From: Streptomyces sp. TP-A0356
GTDB taxonomy: Bacteria; Actinomycetota; Actinomycetes; Streptomycetales; Streptomycetaceae
DNA: 64,000 nt
NCBI RefSeq assembly: GCF_001417775.1
Contig: NZ_BBZJ01000013.1
Location: 592,034 to 656,033 of the forward strand
Direction of reading: 5' to 3'
Positions within the stretch are counted from its first letter, which is position 1. Every line of letters starts with the position of its first letter. Positions 34,833-44,798 of the stretch are shown here, piece by piece. The translations under genes and the position numbers were made by a program. The notes under the pieces were generated by a model. That model was not told where the DNA came from. It did not search any database and saw nothing but the letters and a program-made list of their open reading frames with translations.

Positions 34833-35990
34833 TTACAGACCCATGTCCTTGGCGATGATCGACTTCATGATCTCGCTGGTGCCGCCGTAGATCCGGTTGA
34901 CGCGGTTGTCGGCGTACAGGCGGGCGATCGGGTACTCGTTCATGTAGCCGTAGCCGCCGTGCAGCTGGAGGCAGCGGTCGATGACGCGGTGCGCGACCTC
35001 GGTGCAGAACAGCTTGGCGGAGGCGGCCTCGGCGGGGGTCAGCTCGCCGGCGTCCAGGGCCTCCAGGGCGCGGTCGGCGACCGCCTCGGCGGCGTCCACC
35101 TCGGACTGGCAGGCGGCCAGCTCGAACTTGGTGTTCTGGAAGTGGGCGACCGGCTTGCCGAAGACGGTGCGCTCCTGCACGTACTGCTTGGCGAACCGGA
35201 CGGCGGCCTTGGCCTGCGCGTACGCGCCGAAGGCGATGCCCCAGCGCTCGGAGGGCAGGTTGGCGCCGAGGTAGTAGAAGCCCTTGTTCTCCTCGCCGAG
35301 CAGGTCCTCGACCGGGACCTGCACGTCGACGAACGCCAGCTCGGCGGTGTCGGAGGTCTTCAGTCCGAGCTTGTCCAGCTTGCGGCCGACGGAGTAGCCC
35401 TCGGACTTGGTGTCCACCGCGAACAGGGAGATTCCGTGGCGGCGGTCCTCGGCCGTCGGCGCCGCGGTGCGGGCGCAGACGATGACCTTGTCGGCGTGCA
35501 CACCGCCGGTGATGAAGGTCTTGGCGCCGTTGAGGACGTAGTGCGTGCCGTCCTCGGAGAGCTTGGCGGTGGTCTTCATGCCCGCGAGGTCGGAGCCGGT
35601 GCCCGGCTCGGTCATCGCGATGGCCCACATCTCCTCGGCCGAGACGAACTTCGGCAGGAAGCGCTTCTTCTGCTCGTCGGTGGCGAGCATCTTGATGTAC
35701 GGCAGGGCGAGCAGCACGTGCACGCCCGAGCCGCCGAAGGTGACGCCCGCGCGGGCGGTCTCCTCGTACTGGATGGCCTCGAACTTGTGCGTCTCCAGAC
35801 CGGCGCCGCCGTACTCCTCGGGCACGTTGATGCCGAAGAGGCCCAGCTCGGCGAGCTTGTAGTAGAACTCGCGCGGCGCCTGGCCGGCGGCGAACCACTC
35901 GTCGTAGACCGGCACGACCTCGGCCTCGATGAAGGCGCGCAGGGTCTCCCGGAACGCCTCGTGATCCTCGTTGAACACCGTACGGCGCAC
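34833..35990 (-). CDS. Acyl-CoA dehydrogenase
   Basis: 385 residues, standard for the flavin-dependent family. DEHAF-type N-terminus (FNEDHEAFRETLRAFIEAEV), MTEPGTGSDLAGMKTTAKL for substrate and FAD binding, FGKPVAHFQNTKFELA and GGYGYMNEYPIARLYADNRV are clear. The C-terminal motif reads IYGGTSEIM, so the Glu found in the YEGT motif of medium-chain enzymes is Gly and the base must lie elsewhere, as in long-chain and isovaleryl types. I chose the GTG at 35990 (VRRTVFNEDHEAF) because GCGGAGG sits 8 nt upstream. A GTG at 36059 would translate through a palindromic operator. Acyl-chain preference is unknown. Confidence 0.9.
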   Translation of the reverse strand: MRRTVFNEDHEAFRETLRAFIEAEVVPVYDEWFAAGQAPREFYYKLAELGLFGINVPEEYGGAGLETHKFEAIQYEETARAGVTFGGSGVHVLLALPYIKMLATDEQKKRFLPKFVSAEEMWAIAMTEPGTGSDLAGMKTTAKLSEDGTHYVLNGAKTFITGGVHADKVIVCARTAAPTAEDRRHGISLFAVDTKSEGYSVGRKLDKLGLKTSDTAELAFVDVQVPVEDLLGEENKGFYYLGANLPSERWGIAFGAYAQAKAAVRFAKQYVQERTVFGKPVAHFQNTKFELAACQSEVDAAEAVADRALEALDAGELTPAEAASAKLFCTEVAHRVIDRCLQLHGGYGYMNEYPIARLYADNRVNRIYGGTSEIMKSIIAKDMGL

Positions 35991-36015
35991 CGCCGCCACC
36001 TCCGCCTCGGTATGT

Positions 36016-36031
36016 CTAAGCGCTTGCTCAG
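36016..36031. promoter_or_regulatory. Palindromic operator candidate before the acyl-CoA dehydrogenase
   Basis: CTAAGCGCTTGCTCAG is an imperfect palindrome centred on AGCGCT, 26 bp upstream of the acyl-CoA dehydrogenase start. Its form suits a TetR-family dimer. It differs from the two sites at 36752-36796, so it may bind a different fatty-acid regulator. Confidence 0.45.
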
Positions 36032-36120
36032 ACAGCACCGTACCGGCGGGTACGGACACCCGTCCAGACCGATCGGCCCGTAACGCTCGTCACGCTGCTC
36101 ACACTTGCGGAGCAGTCGGC

Positions 36121-36729
36121 TCAGTCCGTCCCGGCCGCCGCGAACGCCCCCTTGGCCATACGGTGCAGCAGCGCCGCCGTGGCCCCTCGGCCCGGCAGCG
36201 AACCCGCCCGCCCCAGATGCGGTGTCGAGTTGAGCAGCCCGAACACCGAGTGCACCGCCGAGCGCGCGGCCGGTTCGGTCAGGGCCGGGTAGACCTCACG
36301 GACGATCTCCACCCACAGCTCGACGTACTGCCGCTGCAGCTGTCGCACGAGCTTGCGGTCGCTGTCCCGGAGGCGGTCCAGCTCCCGGTCGTGCAGGGTG
36401 ATCAGGGGACGGTCGTCCAGCGCGAAGTCGATGTGCCCCTCGATCAGCGAGTCGAGGACCGCCTCGGGGCCCCGCCCCGAGGGCCCCCCGTCGGTCTCGG
36501 CGACCCGCCGCCTGGCCCCGGTCAGCAGCTGCCCGCTGATCCCGACGAGCAGCTCGGCGAGCATCGCGTCCTTGCCCGCGAAGTGCCGGTACAGACCGGG
36601 TCCGCTGATGCCGACCGCGGCTCCTATCTCGTCGACCCCGACGCCGTGGAAGCCGCGCTCGGCGAAGAGCCGCGCGGCCTCCCTGAGGATCTGCTCGCGA
36701 CGGGTGGGGGCGTCGGTTCTGGTGGTCAT
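36121..36729 (-). CDS. TetR-family regulator of the acyl-CoA / branched-chain catabolic genes
   Basis: 202 residues. The N-terminal HTH is plain (REQILREAARLFAERGFHGV, then GVDEIGAAVGISGPGLYRHF). The C-terminal effector domain is of the family common beside acyl-CoA genes in actinobacteria (VYPALTEPAARSAVHSVFGL). The ATG at 36729 is divergent from accD1. Two palindromes in the 86-bp gap are likely its binding sites, giving control of both the tetR-acd-tesB side and the accD1-biotin carboxylase-lyase-dehydrogenase side. The effector is probably an acyl-CoA of leucine breakdown (inference). Confidence 0.92.
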   Translation of the reverse strand: MTTRTDAPTRREQILREAARLFAERGFHGVGVDEIGAAVGISGPGLYRHFAGKDAMLAELLVGISGQLLTGARRRVAETDGGPSGRGPEAVLDSLIEGHIDFALDDRPLITLHDRELDRLRDSDRKLVRQLQRQYVELWVEIVREVYPALTEPAARSAVHSVFGLLNSTPHLGRAGSLPGRGATAALLHRMAKGAFAAAGTD

Positions 36730-36751
36730 GAAATCAATTCTAGACAGGGAG

Positions 36752-36796
36752 GTTAGCGCTCGTTAACCTGAAGGAAATGCGTTAACGCTCATTAAC
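36752..36796. promoter_or_regulatory. Two TetR-type operators between tetR and accD1
   Basis: GTTAGCGCTCGTTAAC (36752-36767) and GTTAACGCTCATTAAC (36781-36796) share 14 of 16 bases and start 29 bp apart. They fill the divergent intergenic region, one 22 bp from the tetR start and the other 19 bp from the accD1 start. Confidence 0.75.
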
Positions 36797-36815
36797 ACGG
36801 TGAGGGGACCGCAGG

Positions 36816-38432
36816 ATGCAGGAGGCACCGGAGCTGACGAGTGCGGAAGATCCCGCGTCGGAGGCCTGGCGGGCCAACGAGGCGGCGCACCGCGCCCTGG
36901 TCGAGGAACTGCGCGGCAAGCTCGCCGCGGCCCGGCTGGGCGGCGGCGAGAAGGCCCGGGCGCGCCACACCGCACGGGGCAAGCTGCTGCCGCGCGACCG
37001 CGTGGACACGCTGCTGGATCCGGGGTCGCCCTTCCTGGAGCTGGCGCCCCTGGCAGCCGACGGGATGTACGACGGGCAGGCGCCGGCCGCCGGGGTGATC
37101 GCCGGCATCGGGCGGGTCAGCGGCCGTGAGTGCGTGATCGTCGCCAACGACGCCACGGTCAAGGGCGGCACGTACTACCCGATGACCGTGAAGAAGCACC
37201 TGCGGGCGCAGGAGGTGGCGCTGGACAACCGGCTCCCCTGTGTCTACCTCGTCGACTCCGGGGGCGCCTTCCTGCCGATGCAGGACGAGGTGTTCCCCGA
37301 CCGCGAGCACTTCGGGCGGATCTTCTACAACCAGGCGCGGATGTCGGGCGCCGGCATCCCGCAGATCGCGGCCGTCCTCGGCTCCTGCACGGCGGGCGGG
37401 GCGTACGTCCCGGCGATGAGCGACGAGGCCGTGATCGTGCGGAACCAGGGCACGATCTTCCTGGGCGGCCCGCCCCTGGTGAAGGCGGCCACCGGCGAGG
37501 TGGTGACCGCCGAGGAACTCGGCGGCGGAGAGGTCCACGCGCGGGTGTCGGGCGTCACGGACCATCTCGCGGAGGACGACGCGCACGCCCTGCGGATCGT
37601 GCGGACCATCGTATCGACGCTCCCCGCGCGCGGACCGCTGCCCTGGGAGGTCGTCCCGTCCGTCGAGCCGAAGGTCGATCCCTTCGGGCTGTACGGCGCG
37701 GTGCCGGTGGACTCCCGCACCCCCTATGACGTACGCGAGGTCATCGCGCGCGTGGTGGACGGTTCGCGCTTCGCCGAGTTCAAGGCGGAGTTCGGGCAGA
37801 CCCTCGTCACCGGCTTCGCCCGGATCCACGGCCACCCGGTCGGGATCGTCGCCAACAACGGCATCCTGTTCTCCGAATCCGCCCAGAAGGGCGCCCACTT
37901 CATCGAGCTGTGCGACCAGCGCGGCATTCCGCTGGTGTTCCTGCAGAACATCTCCGGCTTCATGGTGGGGCGCGACTACGAGGCGGGCGGCATCGCCAAG
38001 CACGGCGCCAAGATGGTCACCGCCGTCGCCTGCACCCGCGTACCGAAGCTCACGGTCGTCGTCGGCGGCTCGTTCGGCGCGGGCAACTACTCGATGTGCG
38101 GCCGGGCGTATTCACCGCGCTTCCTGTGGATGTGGCCGAACGCCAAGATCTCGGTGATGGGCGGCGAGCAGGCCTCGTCGGTCCTCGCGACCGTCAAGCG
38201 CGACCAGCTGGAGGCGCGCGGGGAGTCCTGGCCCGCGGAGGAGGAGGAGGCCTTCAAGGCCCCCATCCGCGCACAGTACGAGCGCCAGGGGAACGCCTAC
38301 TACGCGACGGCGCGCCTGTGGGACGACGGTGTGATCGACCCGCTGGAGACCCGGCAGGTGCTGGGCCTGGCCCTGACGGCGTGTGCCAACGCCCCGCTGG
38401 GCGAGCCCCAGTTCGGCGTCTTCCGGATGTGA
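36816..38432 (+). CDS. accD1: Acyl-CoA carboxylase carboxyltransferase (probable methylcrotonyl-CoA carboxylase beta subunit)
   Basis: 538 residues, the length of biotin-dependent carboxyltransferase beta subunits. The N half has [37 protein letters not shown] and [15 protein letters not shown]; the C half has [20 protein letters not shown] and [20 protein letters not shown], the oxyanion-forming segments. Presence of HMG-CoA lyase and an acyl-CoA dehydrogenase in the same operon points to 3-methylcrotonyl-CoA (leucine breakdown) rather than acetyl- or propionyl-CoA. The ATG at 36816 follows a GAGGGG-type site and the two TetR operators. The biotin carboxylase gene begins 9 bp after the stop. 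Confidence 0.92.
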   Translation: MQEAPELTSAEDPASEAWRANEAAHRALVEELRGKLAAARLGGGEKARARHTARGKLLPRDRVDTLLDPGSPFLELAPLAADGMYDGQAPAAGVIAGIGRVSGRECVIVANDATVKGGTYYPMTVKKHLRAQEVALDNRLPCVYLVDSGGAFLPMQDEVFPDREHFGRIFYNQARMSGAGIPQIAAVLGSCTAGGAYVPAMSDEAVIVRNQGTIFLGGPPLVKAATGEVVTAEELGGGEVHARVSGVTDHLAEDDAHALRIVRTIVSTLPARGPLPWEVVPSVEPKVDPFGLYGAVPVDSRTPYDVREVIARVVDGSRFAEFKAEFGQTLVTGFARIHGHPVGIVANNGILFSESAQKGAHFIELCDQRGIPLVFLQNISGFMVGRDYEAGGIAKHGAKMVTAVACTRVPKLTVVVGGSFGAGNYSMCGRAYSPRFLWMWPNAKISVMGGEQASSVLATVKRDQLEARGESWPAEEEEAFKAPIRAQYERQGNAYYATARLWDDGVIDPLETRQVLGLALTACANAPLGEPQFGVFRM

Positions 38433-38441
38433 GGGGTGGGA

Positions 38442-40382
38442 ATGTTCGAGACAGTCCTTGTCGCCAACCGGGGCGAGATCGCCGTACGCGTCATCCGTAC
38501 GCTGCGGTCGTTGGGGGTGCGCTCGGTGGCGGTCTTCTCCGACGCCGACGCGGACGCCCGCCATGTCCGGGAGGCCGACACGGCGGTACGGATCGGACCT
38601 GCGCCGGCCGCCGAGAGCTATCTGTCGGTGGAGCGGATCCTCGCGGCGGCGGCGCGGACCGGCGCCCAGGCGGTGCACCCGGGATACGGCTTCCTCGCGG
38701 AGAACGCCGCGTTCGCGCGCGCCTGCGCCGAGGCGGGGCTGGTGTTCGTCGGGCCTCCCGCGGAGGCGATCTCGCTCATGGGCGACAAGATCCGCGCCAA
38801 GGAGACGGTGCGGACCGCCGGGGTCCCGGTCGTCCCGGGGTCGAGCGGGAGCGGACTGACGGACGCGCAACTGGCCGACGCGGCCCACGAGATCGGTATG
38901 CCGGTGCTGCTGAAGCCCAGCGCGGGCGGCGGCGGCAAGGGCATGCGGCTGGTCCGGGACCCGGCGGTGCTGGGTGACGAGATCGCCGCCGCCCGCCGTG
39001 AGGCCCGCGCCTCCTTCGGCGACGACACGCTCCTCGTCGAGCGCTGGATCGACCGCCCCCGGCACATCGAGATCCAGGTCCTGGCGGACTCCCACGGCAC
39101 CGTGGTGCACCTGGGCGAGCGCGAGTGCTCCCTCCAGCGCCGCCACCAGAAGATCATCGAGGAGGCGCCGAGCGTGCTCCTCGACGAGGCCACGCGGGCG
39201 GCGATGGGCGAAGCGGCGGTCCAGGCGGCCCGCTCGTGCGGGTACCGGGGCGCGGGCACGGTGGAGTTCATCGTGCCGGGCGAGGACCCGTCGTCGTACT
39301 ACTTCATGGAGATGAACACCCGCCTCCAGGTGGAGCATCCGGTCACCGAACTGATCACCGGGCTCGACCTGGTGGAGTGGCAGCTGCGGGTGGCGGCGGG
39401 CGAGCGGCTGTCCTTCGGACAGCAGGACGTCACGCTCACCGGGCACGCGATCGAGGCCCGCGTCTGCGCCGAGGACCCGGCCCGTGGGTTCCTGCCCTCG
39501 GGCGGCACGGTGCTGCGACTGCACGAACCGCAGGGGGACGGAGTGCGCACCGACTCGGGCCTGTCCGAGGGCACCGAGGTCGGCAGCCTCTACGACCCGA
39601 TGCTGTCGAAGGTCATCGCCCACGGCCCCGACCGCGCGACCGCGCTGCGGAAGCTGCGGGCGGCCCTCGCCGAGACGGTCACCCTGGGCGTACAGACCAA
39701 CGCCGGATTCCTGCGCCGTCTGCTGGCCCACCCGGCGGTCATGGCGGGCGAGCTGGACACCGGGCTGGTGGAGCGTGAGGTGGACGGCCTCGTATCGGCG
39801 GAGGTGCCGGAGGAGGTGTACGAGGCCGCGGCGGCCGTGCGGCTGGACGCGCTGCGACCGCGCGGCGAGGGGTGGACCGACCCGTTCTCCGTGCCGAGCG
39901 GCTGGCGGCTCGGGAGCGAGCCCAGGCCGGTGGCCTTCCCGCTGCGGGTGGTCGACCCTGTGGAGTACGTCCCCCGGGGCACCCACACGGTCACCGAGGA
40001 CCGCGTCCGCGTCGTGCTGGACGGCGTGCGCCACACCTTCCACCGCGCCGACGACTGGCTGGGCCGCGACGGCGACGCCTGGCAGGTGCGGGACCACGAC
40101 CCGGTGGCCGCGTCGCTCGCCGGTGCCGCCCGTTCGGGCACCGACTCGCTGACCGCGCCCATGCCGGGCACGGTGACCGTCGTGAAGGTGGCCGTCGGGG
40201 ACGAGGTGACCGCCGGGCAGAGCCTGCTGGTGGTCGAGGCGATGAAGATGGAGCACGTCGTGTCCGCCCCGCACGCGGGGACCGTCACCGAGCTGGACGT
40301 CACCCCCGGGACGACGGTCGCCATGGACCAGGTGCTGGCCGTGATCGCACCGCACGAGCAGGACACGGAGGCGGAGGAATGA
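38442..40382 (+). CDS. Acyl-CoA carboxylase alpha subunit: biotin carboxylase with BCCP domain
   Basis: 646 residues. The biotin carboxylase domain (1-450) shows [20 protein letters not shown], the ATP-grasp loop [14 protein letters not shown] and [14 protein letters not shown]. The C-terminal BCCP domain (about 575-640) has the biotinylation motif [10 protein letters not shown], Lys being the carrier residue. It charges biotin for AccD1. I chose the ATG at 38442 because GAGGGG is 5 nt upstream; the GTG at 38436 overlaps that site. It overlaps the lyase gene by 4 bp. Likely substrate with its partner is 3-methylcrotonyl-CoA. Confidence 0.93.
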   Translation: MFETVLVANRGEIAVRVIRTLRSLGVRSVAVFSDADADARHVREADTAVRIGPAPAAESYLSVERILAAAARTGAQAVHPGYGFLAENAAFARACAEAGLVFVGPPAEAISLMGDKIRAKETVRTAGVPVVPGSSGSGLTDAQLADAAHEIGMPVLLKPSAGGGGKGMRLVRDPAVLGDEIAAARREARASFGDDTLLVERWIDRPRHIEIQVLADSHGTVVHLGERECSLQRRHQKIIEEAPSVLLDEATRAAMGEAAVQAARSCGYRGAGTVEFIVPGEDPSSYYFMEMNTRLQVEHPVTELITGLDLVEWQLRVAAGERLSFGQQDVTLTGHAIEARVCAEDPARGFLPSGGTVLRLHEPQGDGVRTDSGLSEGTEVGSLYDPMLSKVIAHGPDRATALRKLRAALAETVTLGVQTNAGFLRRLLAHPAVMAGELDTGLVEREVDGLVSAEVPEEVYEAAAAVRLDALRPRGEGWTDPFSVPSGWRLGSEPRPVAFPLRVVDPVEYVPRGTHTVTEDRVRVVLDGVRHTFHRADDWLGRDGDAWQVRDHDPVAASLAGAARSGTDSLTAPMPGTVTVVKVAVGDEVTAGQSLLVVEAMKMEHVVSAPHAGTVTELDVTPGTTVAMDQVLAVIAPHEQDTEAEE

Positions 40383-41317
40383 CCGTTCAGGGACTGCCCA
40401 TGGTCGTGCCGTCCGAGGACCTGCCCCCACGGGTCAGGATCCACGAGGTCGGCCCGCGCGACGGCCTTCAGAACGAACAGCGCACGGTACCGACGGAGGT
40501 GAAGGCGGAGTTCATCCGCCGCCTCGCCGACGCGGGCCTGACCACCATCGAGGCCACGAGCTTCGTCCACCCCGCGTGGGTGCCCCAGCTCGCCGACGCG
40601 GAACAGCTGTACCCGCTCGTCGGCGAACTGCCGGTGGCGCTTGCGGCGCTCGTGCCGAACGAGCGCGGACTGGACCGCGCCCTCGCGCTGGGCGTCCGCC
40701 GCGTCGCCGTCTTCGCCAGCGCCACCGAGTCCTTCGCGAAGGCCAACCTCAACCGCACGGTGGACGAGGCCCTGGCGATGTTCGAGCCGGTGGTCGCGCG
40801 CGCGAAGGACCGGAAGGTGCACGTCCGCGGCTATCTGTCCATGTGCTTCGGCGACCCCTGGGAGGGCCCGGTCCCCATCCACCAGGTCGTCCGCGTCAGC
40901 AAGGCGCTCCTGGACATGGGCTGCGACGAGCTGAGCCTCGGCGACACGATCGGCGTGGCGACGCCGGGCCACGTCCAGGACCTGCTGTCCGAGCTCAACG
41001 AGGAGGGCGTGCCGACCAGCGCGATCGGCGTGCACTTCCACGACACCTACGGCCAGGCACTCGCCAACACCCTGGCCGCGCTCCAGCACGGCGTGACGAC
41101 CGTCGACGCCTCCGCGGGCGGCCTCGGGGGCTGCCCGTACGCCAAGTCCGCCACCGGAAACCTCGCCACGGAAGACCTCGTGTGGATGCTCCAGGGCCTC
41201 GGCATCGACACCGGAGTCGACCTCGGCCGGCTCACCGCCACGAGCGTGTGGATGGCCGCACACCTGGACCGGCCCAGCCCCTCCCGCACCGTCCGAGCCC
41301 TCTCCCACAAGGAGTGA
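40379..41317 (+). CDS. hmgL: Hydroxymethylglutaryl-CoA lyase
   Basis: 312 residues. [16 protein letters not shown] is the DRE/DGLQ metallolyase signature, [19 protein letters not shown] carries the metal-binding His pair and [20 protein letters not shown] contains the catalytic Cys loop (GGCPYA). It cleaves HMG-CoA to acetyl-CoA and acetoacetate, the last step of leucine breakdown. The ATG at 40379 overlaps the previous stop; a further Met (MVVPSED) seven codons in is a possible alternative. It follows the carboxylase and precedes the dehydrogenase by 5 bp. Confidence 0.95.
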   Translation: MTVQGLPMVVPSEDLPPRVRIHEVGPRDGLQNEQRTVPTEVKAEFIRRLADAGLTTIEATSFVHPAWVPQLADAEQLYPLVGELPVALAALVPNERGLDRALALGVRRVAVFASATESFAKANLNRTVDEALAMFEPVVARAKDRKVHVRGYLSMCFGDPWEGPVPIHQVVRVSKALLDMGCDELSLGDTIGVATPGHVQDLLSELNEEGVPTSAIGVHFHDTYGQALANTLAALQHGVTTVDASAGGLGGCPYAKSATGNLATEDLVWMLQGLGIDTGVDLGRLTATSVWMAAHLDRPSPSRTVRALSHKE

Positions 41318-41322
41318 CCCCC

Positions 41323-42483
41323 ATGGACCACCACCTCTCCCCCGAGCTGGAGGAACTCCGGCGCACGGTCGAGGAGTTCGCACACGACGCCGTGGCGCCC
41401 AAGATCGGCGACTTCTACGAGCGCCATGAGTTCCCGTACGAGATCGTCCGCGAGATGGGCCGGATGGGCCTGTTCGGGCTGCCGTTCCCGGAGGAGTACG
41501 GCGGCATGGGCGGCGACTACCTGGCGCTGGGCATCGCGCTGGAGGAACTCGCCCGGGTCGACTCCTCCATCGCCATCACCCTGGAGGCGGGCGTCTCGCT
41601 GGGCGCCATGCCGGTCTACCGCTTCGGCACGGAGGCCCAGAAGCGGGAATGGCTTCCGCGCCTGTGCTCCGGCGAGGTCCTGGGCGCCTTCGGCCTCACC
41701 GAACCGGACGGCGGCTCGGACGCGGGCGCGACCCGCACGACCGCCCGTCTGGACCCGAACACGAACGAATGGGTGATCAACGGCACGAAGTGCTTCATCA
41801 CCAACTCGGGCACGGACATCACGGGCCTGGTGACGGTCACGGCGGTCACGGACCGTGCGGAGGACGGCCGCCCGCGGATCTCCTCGATCATCGTCCCGTC
41901 CGGCACGCCCGGCTTCACGGTGGCGGCCCCGTACTCGAAGGTCGGCTGGAACGCGTCGGACACCCGTGAACTGTCCTTCGTGGACGTACGCGTGCCGGCC
42001 GCGAACCTGCTCGGTGAGGAGGGCCGCGGCTACGCCCAGTTCCTGCGCATCCTGGACGAGGGCCGTATCGCGATCTCGGCGCTGGCGACGGGCCTGGCCC
42101 AGGGATGTGTGGACGAGTCGGTGAAGTACGCGAAGGAACGACAGGCGTTCGGCCGCAGCATCGGCGGGTACCAGGCGATCCAGTTCAAGATCGCGGACAT
42201 GGAGATGAAGGCGCACACGGCCCGCCTGGCCTGGCGCGACGCGGCCTCCCGCCTGGTCTCCGGCGAACCCTTCAAGAAGGAGGCGGCCCTGGCGAAGCTC
42301 TACTCGTCCACGATCGCTGTGGACAACGCCCGCGACGCCACCCAGATCCACGGCGGCTACGGCTTCATGAACGAGTACCCGGTGGCCCGTATGTGGCGCG
42401 ACTCCAAGATCCTGGAGATCGGCGAGGGCACGAGCGAGGTCCAGCGGATGCTGATCGCGAGGGAGCTGGGACTGGCGGGCTGA
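41323..42483 (+). CDS. acdH: Acyl-CoA dehydrogenase, branched/short-chain type (AcdH-like)
   Basis: 386 residues. Typical features are FGLTEPDGGSDAGATRTTAR, CFITNSGTDITGLVTV, FGRSIGGYQAIQFKIADMEM, IHGGYGFMNEYPVARMWRDS and the C-terminal IGEGTSEVQRMLIARELGLA. The Glu in GEGT corresponds to the catalytic base of short- and medium-chain enzymes; classical isovaleryl-CoA dehydrogenases usually lack it there. Streptomyces AcdH is known to act in branched-chain amino-acid catabolism, and the operon fits that. The ATG at 41323 follows AAGGAG. This is the last gene of the operon. Confidence 0.9.
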   Translation: MDHHLSPELEELRRTVEEFAHDAVAPKIGDFYERHEFPYEIVREMGRMGLFGLPFPEEYGGMGGDYLALGIALEELARVDSSIAITLEAGVSLGAMPVYRFGTEAQKREWLPRLCSGEVLGAFGLTEPDGGSDAGATRTTARLDPNTNEWVINGTKCFITNSGTDITGLVTVTAVTDRAEDGRPRISSIIVPSGTPGFTVAAPYSKVGWNASDTRELSFVDVRVPAANLLGEEGRGYAQFLRILDEGRIAISALATGLAQGCVDESVKYAKERQAFGRSIGGYQAIQFKIADMEMKAHTARLAWRDAASRLVSGEPFKKEAALAKLYSSTIAVDNARDATQIHGGYGFMNEYPVARMWRDSKILEIGEGTSEVQRMLIARELGLAG

Positions 42484-42584
42484 GCCCAGATCGTCGAACG
42501 ACGCCCCCGGGCAGTGGCCGTGGCGCTGACCGCGCACTGACGAGTGCGCGGGCCGGCACGGCATCCGAGCCGACAGGCCGTCGA

Positions 42585-42782
42585 CTACCCGGCAACCTCT
42601 CCGACGAAGGCACGCCATGCCCCGACGGACACCGTGATCACCGGGCCGTCGGGGTTCTTGCTGTCCCGGACGGGGACGACACCGGGGAAGCCGTCGGCGA
42701 CCTCGACGCACTCGCCGCCGTCCGCGTTGCTGTACGACGACTTACGCCAGCAGGCGGAACGAAGATCGCGCGCGCTGTTCAT
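42585..42782 (-). CDS. DUF397 domain protein, partner of the XRE regulator
   Basis: 65 residues. WRKSSYSNADGGECVEVADG and VRDSKNPDGPVITVSVGAWR are the hallmark segments of DUF397 proteins, which in Streptomyces occur in many paralogous pairs with XRE/DUF5753 regulators (the WhiJ/BldB-related group). The ATG at 42782 overlaps the regulator stop (ATGA), so it is translationally coupled. The family is thought to modulate the partner regulator during development; direct function is unknown. Confidence 0.93.
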   Translation of the reverse strand: MNSARDLRSACWRKSSYSNADGGECVEVADGFPGVVPVRDSKNPDGPVITVSVGAWRAFVGEVAG

Positions 42783-43609
42783 GGTGTGTAGTCCTCCGCG
42801 AGTCGGCCGATGAAGGCGAGGGACGCCTCCGGGGACATGGCGGCGGCCCTGGCCAGATCGTAGGACCTTGCGTTGTTCGCGACCACGGCCGGGTCCTCGA
42901 TCAACTGTCCCGAATAGGCGCTCTCGGTGTACACCACGGGTGGCTCCTCGGCGAAGGTCATCAGCGTCATCGAGCCGTACAGGAGCGGATTCAGTCCACC
43001 CGAGAACGGCATGACCTGAACGATCGCCTGATGGCTGCGGGACACCTCCGCGATGTGCTCCAACTGGTCGCGCATCACCTCGTTCCCGCCGACCGGCACC
43101 CGCAGCGCGGCCTCGTGGATGACGAACCACAGCTCGGGATCGGCCGGATCCTTCAGCAACGCACAGGCCCTCTCCTGCCGCGCGCCCACATGCCGCTCGA
43201 TCAGTTCCTGGGCGACCAGTGGCCGCGCGGACCGGATGAGGGCACGGGTGTAGTCCTCGGTCTGCAGCAGGCCGGGCACCACCATCGTGGCGAAGTGACA
43301 GATCATCTTGGCGCGGCGCTCCAGCTCTGCCGCCGCCGCGAAGTAGTCCGCATACTTCGACGACTTGAGGATCGCCTCGCAGAGCCGCCGGAAGAAGCCG
43401 TCCGTCCGCAGCACGGTGTCGAGCCGCTCGGAGAGGTCCAACTGCGGTCGGCGGATGGCGATCTCCATCTGCCCGATGTACGGCCCCGAGCAGTACACCA
43501 GCTCGCCCAGCCGGCTCTGGGTCAACCCCGCGTCCTCCCGCCTCCGACGCAGCTCCGCACCGTAGAACTCCGCCATGGAAGCGGGATCGAGATGCTTCGG
43601 CTGAGACAT
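42779..43609 (-). CDS. XRE-family HTH regulator with DUF5753 effector domain
   Basis: 276 residues. The N-terminal HTH spans about residues 17-75 (FYGAELRRRREDAGLTQSRL, then GELVYCSGPYIGQMEIAIRR). The remainder is DUF5753 (FATMVVPGLLQTEDYTRALI; VIHEAALRVPVGGNEVMRDQ; VQVMPFSGG). Such genes are highly expanded in Streptomyces and coupled to DUF397 partners. I chose the ATG at 43609 (MSQPKHLDPAS) since GGGAGGGAGGGG lies directly upstream. The operon of two is divergent from hemC across about 110 bp. Confidence 0.93.
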   Translation of the reverse strand: MSQPKHLDPASMAEFYGAELRRRREDAGLTQSRLGELVYCSGPYIGQMEIAIRRPQLDLSERLDTVLRTDGFFRRLCEAILKSSKYADYFAAAAELERRAKMICHFATMVVPGLLQTEDYTRALIRSARPLVAQELIERHVGARQERACALLKDPADPELWFVIHEAALRVPVGGNEVMRDQLEHIAEVSRSHQAIVQVMPFSGGLNPLLYGSMTLMTFAEEPPVVYTESAYSGQLIEDPAVVANNARSYDLARAAAMSPEASLAFIGRLAEDYTP

Positions 43610-43719
43610 GGCGCCCCTCCCTCCCGGCCATGACGCCGTCGTCACAGCCCACTCAACATCAGGCTAGCGACACCCGGTTGCCCGTCGGACACGGAACGTG
43701 AGAGCGGTGAGGGGCTATC

Positions 43720-44664
43720 GTGAGCGGCATGCCCGCCCACGAGCTCATCCGCATCGTGTCCCGCGACTCACCCATGGCCCTGGCCCAGGTGGAACGCGTA
43801 CGCGCCGAACTGGCGGCACGTCACCCCGGGACCAGTACCGAGGTCGTGCCCGTCAAGACGACCGGTGACAAGTGGATGGGCGACCTCTCCCAGGTCGAGG
43901 GCAAGGGAGCCTTCACCAAGGAGGTCGACGCCGCTCTCCTGGCCGGAGAGGCGGACCTGGCCGTGCACTGCGTCAAGGACGTTCCGGCCGACCGTCCGCT
44001 CCCGGCCGGGACCGTCTTCGCCGCGTTCCTCAAGCGCGACGACGTCCGCGACGCCCTCGTCCACCCCGGCGGCCTCACCCTCGACGAGCTCCCCGACGGC
44101 ACCCGCATCGGAACCTCCTCGGTGCGGCGCGTCGCCCAACTCGCCGCCTCTCACCCCCACCTCACCTGTGTGCCGATGCGCGGCAACGTCAACCGGCGCC
44201 TGCAGAAGCTCGCCGGGGGCGAGGCCGACGCTCTGCTGCTGGCCGTCTCCGGCCTGGAACGCATCGACCGCCGGGACGTGATCAGCGAAGTCCTGCCGAT
44301 CGAGGTGATGATGCCGCCGATCGGTGCCGGGATCCTCGCCCTGCAGTGCCGCGAGGACGACACCGGCCTGATCGACACGGTCAGCGCCCTCGGTGACACC
44401 GACACCCACCGCGAGGCAACCGCCGAGCGCATGCTCCTGCATGTCCTCCAGGGCCACTGCAACTCCCCGATCGCGGGCTGCGCCAAGGCGGCGCTCAACG
44501 GGGATCTCTCCCTGAGGGCCTCCGTGTTCACGCCCGACGGCAAGACGATCCTCAACGCCCACGAATGGGCGGGCCCCCTCGACCCCGCCACACTGGGCAC
44601 CTCGGTCGCCGTCACCCTCCTGCGCCAAGGCGCACGCGAGCTGATCGACTCCATCCCCCACTGA
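43720..44664 (+). CDS. hemC: Porphobilinogen deaminase (hydroxymethylbilane synthase)
   Basis: 314 residues, normal HemC length. It has [20 protein letters not shown], the catalytic-region [14 protein letters not shown], the arginine-rich [14 protein letters not shown], and [11 protein letters not shown], whose first Cys should hold the dipyrromethane cofactor. It builds hydroxymethylbilane for haem and related tetrapyrroles. No other hem gene is nearby, so this is probably an extra or isolated copy. The GTG at 43720 has GAGGGG 7 nt upstream; an ATG nine bases later is possible. The desE iron box begins 74 bp after its stop. Confidence 0.92.
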   Translation: MSGMPAHELIRIVSRDSPMALAQVERVRAELAARHPGTSTEVVPVKTTGDKWMGDLSQVEGKGAFTKEVDAALLAGEADLAVHCVKDVPADRPLPAGTVFAAFLKRDDVRDALVHPGGLTLDELPDGTRIGTSSVRRVAQLAASHPHLTCVPMRGNVNRRLQKLAGGEADALLLAVSGLERIDRRDVISEVLPIEVMMPPIGAGILALQCREDDTGLIDTVSALGDTDTHREATAERMLLHVLQGHCNSPIAGCAKAALNGDLSLRASVFTPDGKTILNAHEWAGPLDPATLGTSVAVTLLRQGARELIDSIPH

Positions 44665-44737
44665 CGCCACCTTTCGCGCCGCGACGACCAACGGGGGCCC
44701 GGCCTCGTGGGCTTCCGCCACCCACATGTAGGCAAGC

Positions 44738-44756
44738 TAAGGTTAGGCTAACCTAA
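44738..44756. promoter_or_regulatory. Iron box (DmdR1/IdeR-type) before desE
   Basis: TAAGGTTAGGCTAACCTAA is a 19-bp palindrome closely matching the Streptomyces iron-box consensus TTAGGTTAGGCTCACCTAA. It lies 43 bp upstream of desE, so iron-replete repression of desEF by a DtxR-family protein is expected. Confidence 0.92.
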
Positions 44757-44798
44757 GTCCGACCTCCGTGACCCCGTACGCGAAAGCAGACCACACCC

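Noticed and set aside
42585..43609. Toxin-antitoxin system
   Set aside because: The overlapping small gene and HTH gene suggested it, but both match the DUF397 and XRE/DUF5753 regulatory pair of Streptomyces.
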